Below, in pieces: positions 62,358-64,000 of a DNA stretch of 64,000 nt. The position numbers were made by a program, and so were the translations under genes. A model generated the notes under the pieces. That model was not told the origin of the DNA. It did not search any database and saw only the letters and a program-made list of their open reading frames with translations. This DNA is from a bacterium (GTDB lineage Bacteria; Cyanobacteriota; Sericytochromatia; S15B-MN24; UBA4093): positions 89,675 to 153,674 of the forward strand of contig JAGIBK010000009.1 of NCBI GenBank assembly GCA_017744355.1. Reading direction: 5' to 3'. Every line of letters begins with the position of its first letter. Position 1 is the first letter of the stretch.

Positions 62358-63488
62358 ATGCGCGTCGCCATCGTCGCCCTGTCCTGCCAGAACGGCGGGA
62401 TGCTGCACTACGCCTCCCAGCTCGCCAACTCGCTCGCCTCTCAGGCCGAGGTCCACTTCTTCACCCCGGCCAAGCGCGAGCTCGCCGACTACCTCTCGCG
62501 CGACCTCACCCATCACCCGACGCTGCAGCTGAGCTATCCCGGCCAGCCGCTACGCACCTTGAGCCGACAGCTCAACCCGCTCGTCCACGGCCTCAACGCG
62601 CAGCGCATCCGCAAGGTCCGCCCGGACGTGATCCACCTGGTGACGGCCCACCCCGCCAACAGCCTGCTGTTGCCTTTGCTCGGGGATACGCCCGTCTGCT
62701 TCACCCTGCACGATCCGAGCGCTCATCCCGGGGAGAGCACGCCCCTCAAGGACTTCCTGATGCAGCGCACCATCGCCGGCGTCGACCGGCTCATCGTCCA
62801 CGGCGAGGCCCTGCGCACGGAGCTTGCGGCGCAAGGGATCGAGGCTTCCCGGATCGCCGTGATCCCGCACGGCGACTACGGCTTCTTGTTGCGCCACGCC
62901 GGCGCGATCGCCGAGGAACCCATGATCCTGTGCCTCGGACGCCTCTCCGCCTACAAGGGCCTCGAGGTCCTCTGCCAAGCCGAGCGGCTCTTCGGCGACC
63001 GGCTTGGCGATTACCGGGTCTGCATCGCGGGGGAAGGGGACCCGGAGCTCTTCCGCGAAGAGATCGGGCCCTCCGGGCGGATCGACGTGATCAATCGCTT
63101 CCTCTCGGACGAGGAGGTCGCGCACCTCTTCCAGCGCGCGCGGCTGGTGGTGCTCCCCTACACCCAGGCGTCCCAGTCGGGAGTCCTGGCGATCGCCCAG
63201 GCCTTCGGGAAGGCGGCCATCGTCACGGACGTCGGCGGCTTGCCGGAGGCGGTCGCCTACGGCGAGGCGGGGCTCATCGTGCCCCCGCGCGACGCCTCCG
63301 CCCTCGCCGAGGCCGTCGTGCGCGCCTGGCACGACCCCGAGCTGCGGCAGCGGTTGGCGTGGGGTGGCCGCGCACGCGTGGAGCAAGAGATAGGCTGGCC
63401 GATCGTCGCGCAGCACCACCTCGCGCTCTACCGGCAAATGGGCGCGAACTCAGCCCCAGCGGGCGCCCCGCTCCCCCTGCGGAGCTGA
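62358..63488 (+). CDS. GT4-family glycosyltransferase
   Basis: About 376 residues in the GT-B fold. The N-terminal domain has RVAIVALSCQNGGMLHYASQL and VIHLVTAHPAN. The C-terminal nucleotide-sugar domain has MILCLGRLSAYKGLEVL, CIAGEGDPEL and the EAVAYGEAGLIVPP region with the conserved Glu after an acidic sequence. It adds a sugar from a nucleotide donor, probably to the growing repeat unit of the adjacent operon. The ATG at 62358 follows GAGAGGAG. A hairpin terminator follows the stop. Confidence 0.92.
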   Translation: MRVAIVALSCQNGGMLHYASQLANSLASQAEVHFFTPAKRELADYLSRDLTHHPTLQLSYPGQPLRTLSRQLNPLVHGLNAQRIRKVRPDVIHLVTAHPANSLLLPLLGDTPVCFTLHDPSAHPGESTPLKDFLMQRTIAGVDRLIVHGEALRTELAAQGIEASRIAVIPHGDYGFLLRHAGAIAEEPMILCLGRLSAYKGLEVLCQAERLFGDRLGDYRVCIAGEGDPELFREEIGPSGRIDVINRFLSDEEVAHLFQRARLVVLPYTQASQSGVLAIAQAFGKAAIVTDVGGLPEAVAYGEAGLIVPPRDASALAEAVVRAWHDPELRQRLAWGGRARVEQEIGWPIVAQHHLALYRQMGANSAPAGAPLPLRS

Positions 63489-63506
63489 CCCGCAGGCGCA
63501 ACAAGC

Positions 63507-63534
63507 GGGCCGGGTCGGAAAGCCGACCCGGCCC
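63507..63534 (+). terminator. Intrinsic terminator after the glycosyltransferase gene
   Basis: A strong stem GGGCCGGGTCGG/CCGACCCGGCCC (63507-63518 with 63523-63534, AAAG loop) lies 18 bases after the stop. A T-run is lacking, so it may be two-sided with the convergent gene. Confidence 0.6.
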
Positions 63535-63543
63535 TTCATGTGC

Positions 63544-64000
63544 TTAGGGGTACGCGAAGGCTCCCAGGTCCAACCCCACATCGTCCCCTCGCTCGCGCCC
63601 TGCGAAGTCGGTGGTGATGCGGTAGGTGTTCCCCAGGTCGTCCGAGAAGGGCGGGACGGGCTTGCCCTTGCCGATTGCCGTCGAGGCCGACGTCAGGCGG
63701 AAGTCCTTGCCCTCCGCCGAGACGAACCCCGTCGGGGCGGCGAGCCAGAGGTTATCGTGAGCCTGGATGCTCGACTTGGAGGTGCCGTTGCTGATGGCAG
63801 AGCCAAGCGAGTAACCCAGGTTGTTCACGATCTCGGCCGTGCTCCGCTTGCTCCCGAAGTAGAAGGAGATGCGGTTGTTGATAAGGGTGTTGTGGGCGAA
63901 GAGGACGTTGGTGGGGCCGTTGTCGGGATCCCAGACGAAGCAGCCATGCCCGTTCGGATGGTCGTAGGAGAGGTTGTTGTAGACCCAGATCCGATCGGTC
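63544..64000 (-). CDS. Right-handed beta-helix (pectate-lyase-like) protein, 3' part
   Basis: The frame is open to the window edge, so only the last 152 residues are visible; the N-terminus lies beyond 64000. Rungs such as RIWVYNNLSYDHPNG, NVLFAHNTLINNRISF and AEIVNNLGYSLGSAI show the NNxxx strand-turn periodicity of parallel beta-helix surface proteins (PbH1-type). The end reads GRERGDDVGLDLGAFAYP. Such proteins act as polysaccharide lyases, hydrolases or adhesins. Its position beside the polysaccharide operon would suit a lyase or modifying enzyme; this is inference. Confidence 0.8.
   Translation of the reverse strand, partial: TDRIWVYNNLSYDHPNGHGCFVWDPDNGPTNVLFAHNTLINNRISFYFGSKRSTAEIVNNLGYSLGSAISNGTSKSSIQAHDNLWLAAPTGFVSAEGKDFRLTSASTAIGKGKPVPPFSDDLGNTYRITTDFAGRERGDDVGLDLGAFAYP

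Noticed and set aside
1..64000. tRNA or rRNA genes
   Set aside because: I looked through the intergenic regions for cloverleaf ends and CCA-like or rRNA signatures and saw none; a tRNAscan run could still find one.

Overview
The window is 64 kb of GC-rich bacterial DNA (about two thirds G+C by eye), densely packed, with about 45 protein genes, one large structured RNA gene and no rRNA or tRNA that I can see. It carries housekeeping genes (lepA, thrS, hemA, gmk, queF), so it is chromosomal. The organism is a diderm: it has many lipobox lipoproteins and a Wza/Wzc-type polysaccharide export operon. The octamer GCGATCGC (HIP1, the highly iterated palindrome of cyanobacteria) occurs about 45 times by eye where two or three are expected. 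With no photosynthesis genes in view, this points to a non-photosynthetic relative of Cyanobacteria (for example Sericytochromatia or Vampirovibrionia). That placement is inference.

Layout. 1-6.4 kb: end of an ABC-F gene, then a minus-strand run of GNAT, MFS transporter, lipoprotein and queF, and a CHASE/PAS histidine kinase. 6.5-9.5 kb: first copy of an 80-bp inverted-repeat element, a MazG-like protein, an S8 protease lipoprotein and an unknown protein on an apparently leaderless mRNA. 9.6-16.2 kb: a biosynthesis-like cluster (KAS III, ATP-grasp ligase, NAD-dependent reductase, flavin monooxygenase, lactonase-like hydrolase, PaaK-like adenylating enzyme). 17.1-17.8 kb: a roughly 750-nt structured non-coding RNA gene with its own promoter and terminator. 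17.9-22 kb: GNAT, Coq4-like and MMPL genes, translationally coupled. 22-25.9 kb: histidine kinase coupled to a substrate-binding lipoprotein, then two small unknowns. 26.2-38.2 kb: M16 protease, second repeat copy, gmk, nitronate monooxygenase-like protein, EF-hand lipoprotein, lepA, a proline-rich repeat protein, a clostripain-like protease and another kinase. 38.2-43.4 kb: an AddAB-type helicase-nuclease pair. 43.6-48.6 kb: di-heme peroxidase behind a Fur-like box, CYTH protein, solitary DNA methyltransferase, third repeat copy, diguanylate cyclase. 48.7-54.9 kb: a DNA-binding protein with two HARE-HTH domains and a histone-H1-like tail, hemA, a heme-binding lipoprotein and thrS. 55.2-64 kb: an exopolysaccharide operon, a divergent glycosyltransferase and the 3' part of a beta-helix protein.

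How the parts work together. The surface theme is strong: secreted proteases, calcium-binding and heme lipoproteins, polysaccharide synthesis and export, and three histidine kinases without adjacent response regulators. The two features least explained by known families are the large RNA gene at 17.1-17.8 kb and the three-copy inverted repeat, whose arms and central hairpin show paired base changes and G-T pairs. The 9.6-16.2 kb cluster is the best candidate for an undescribed small-molecule pathway.
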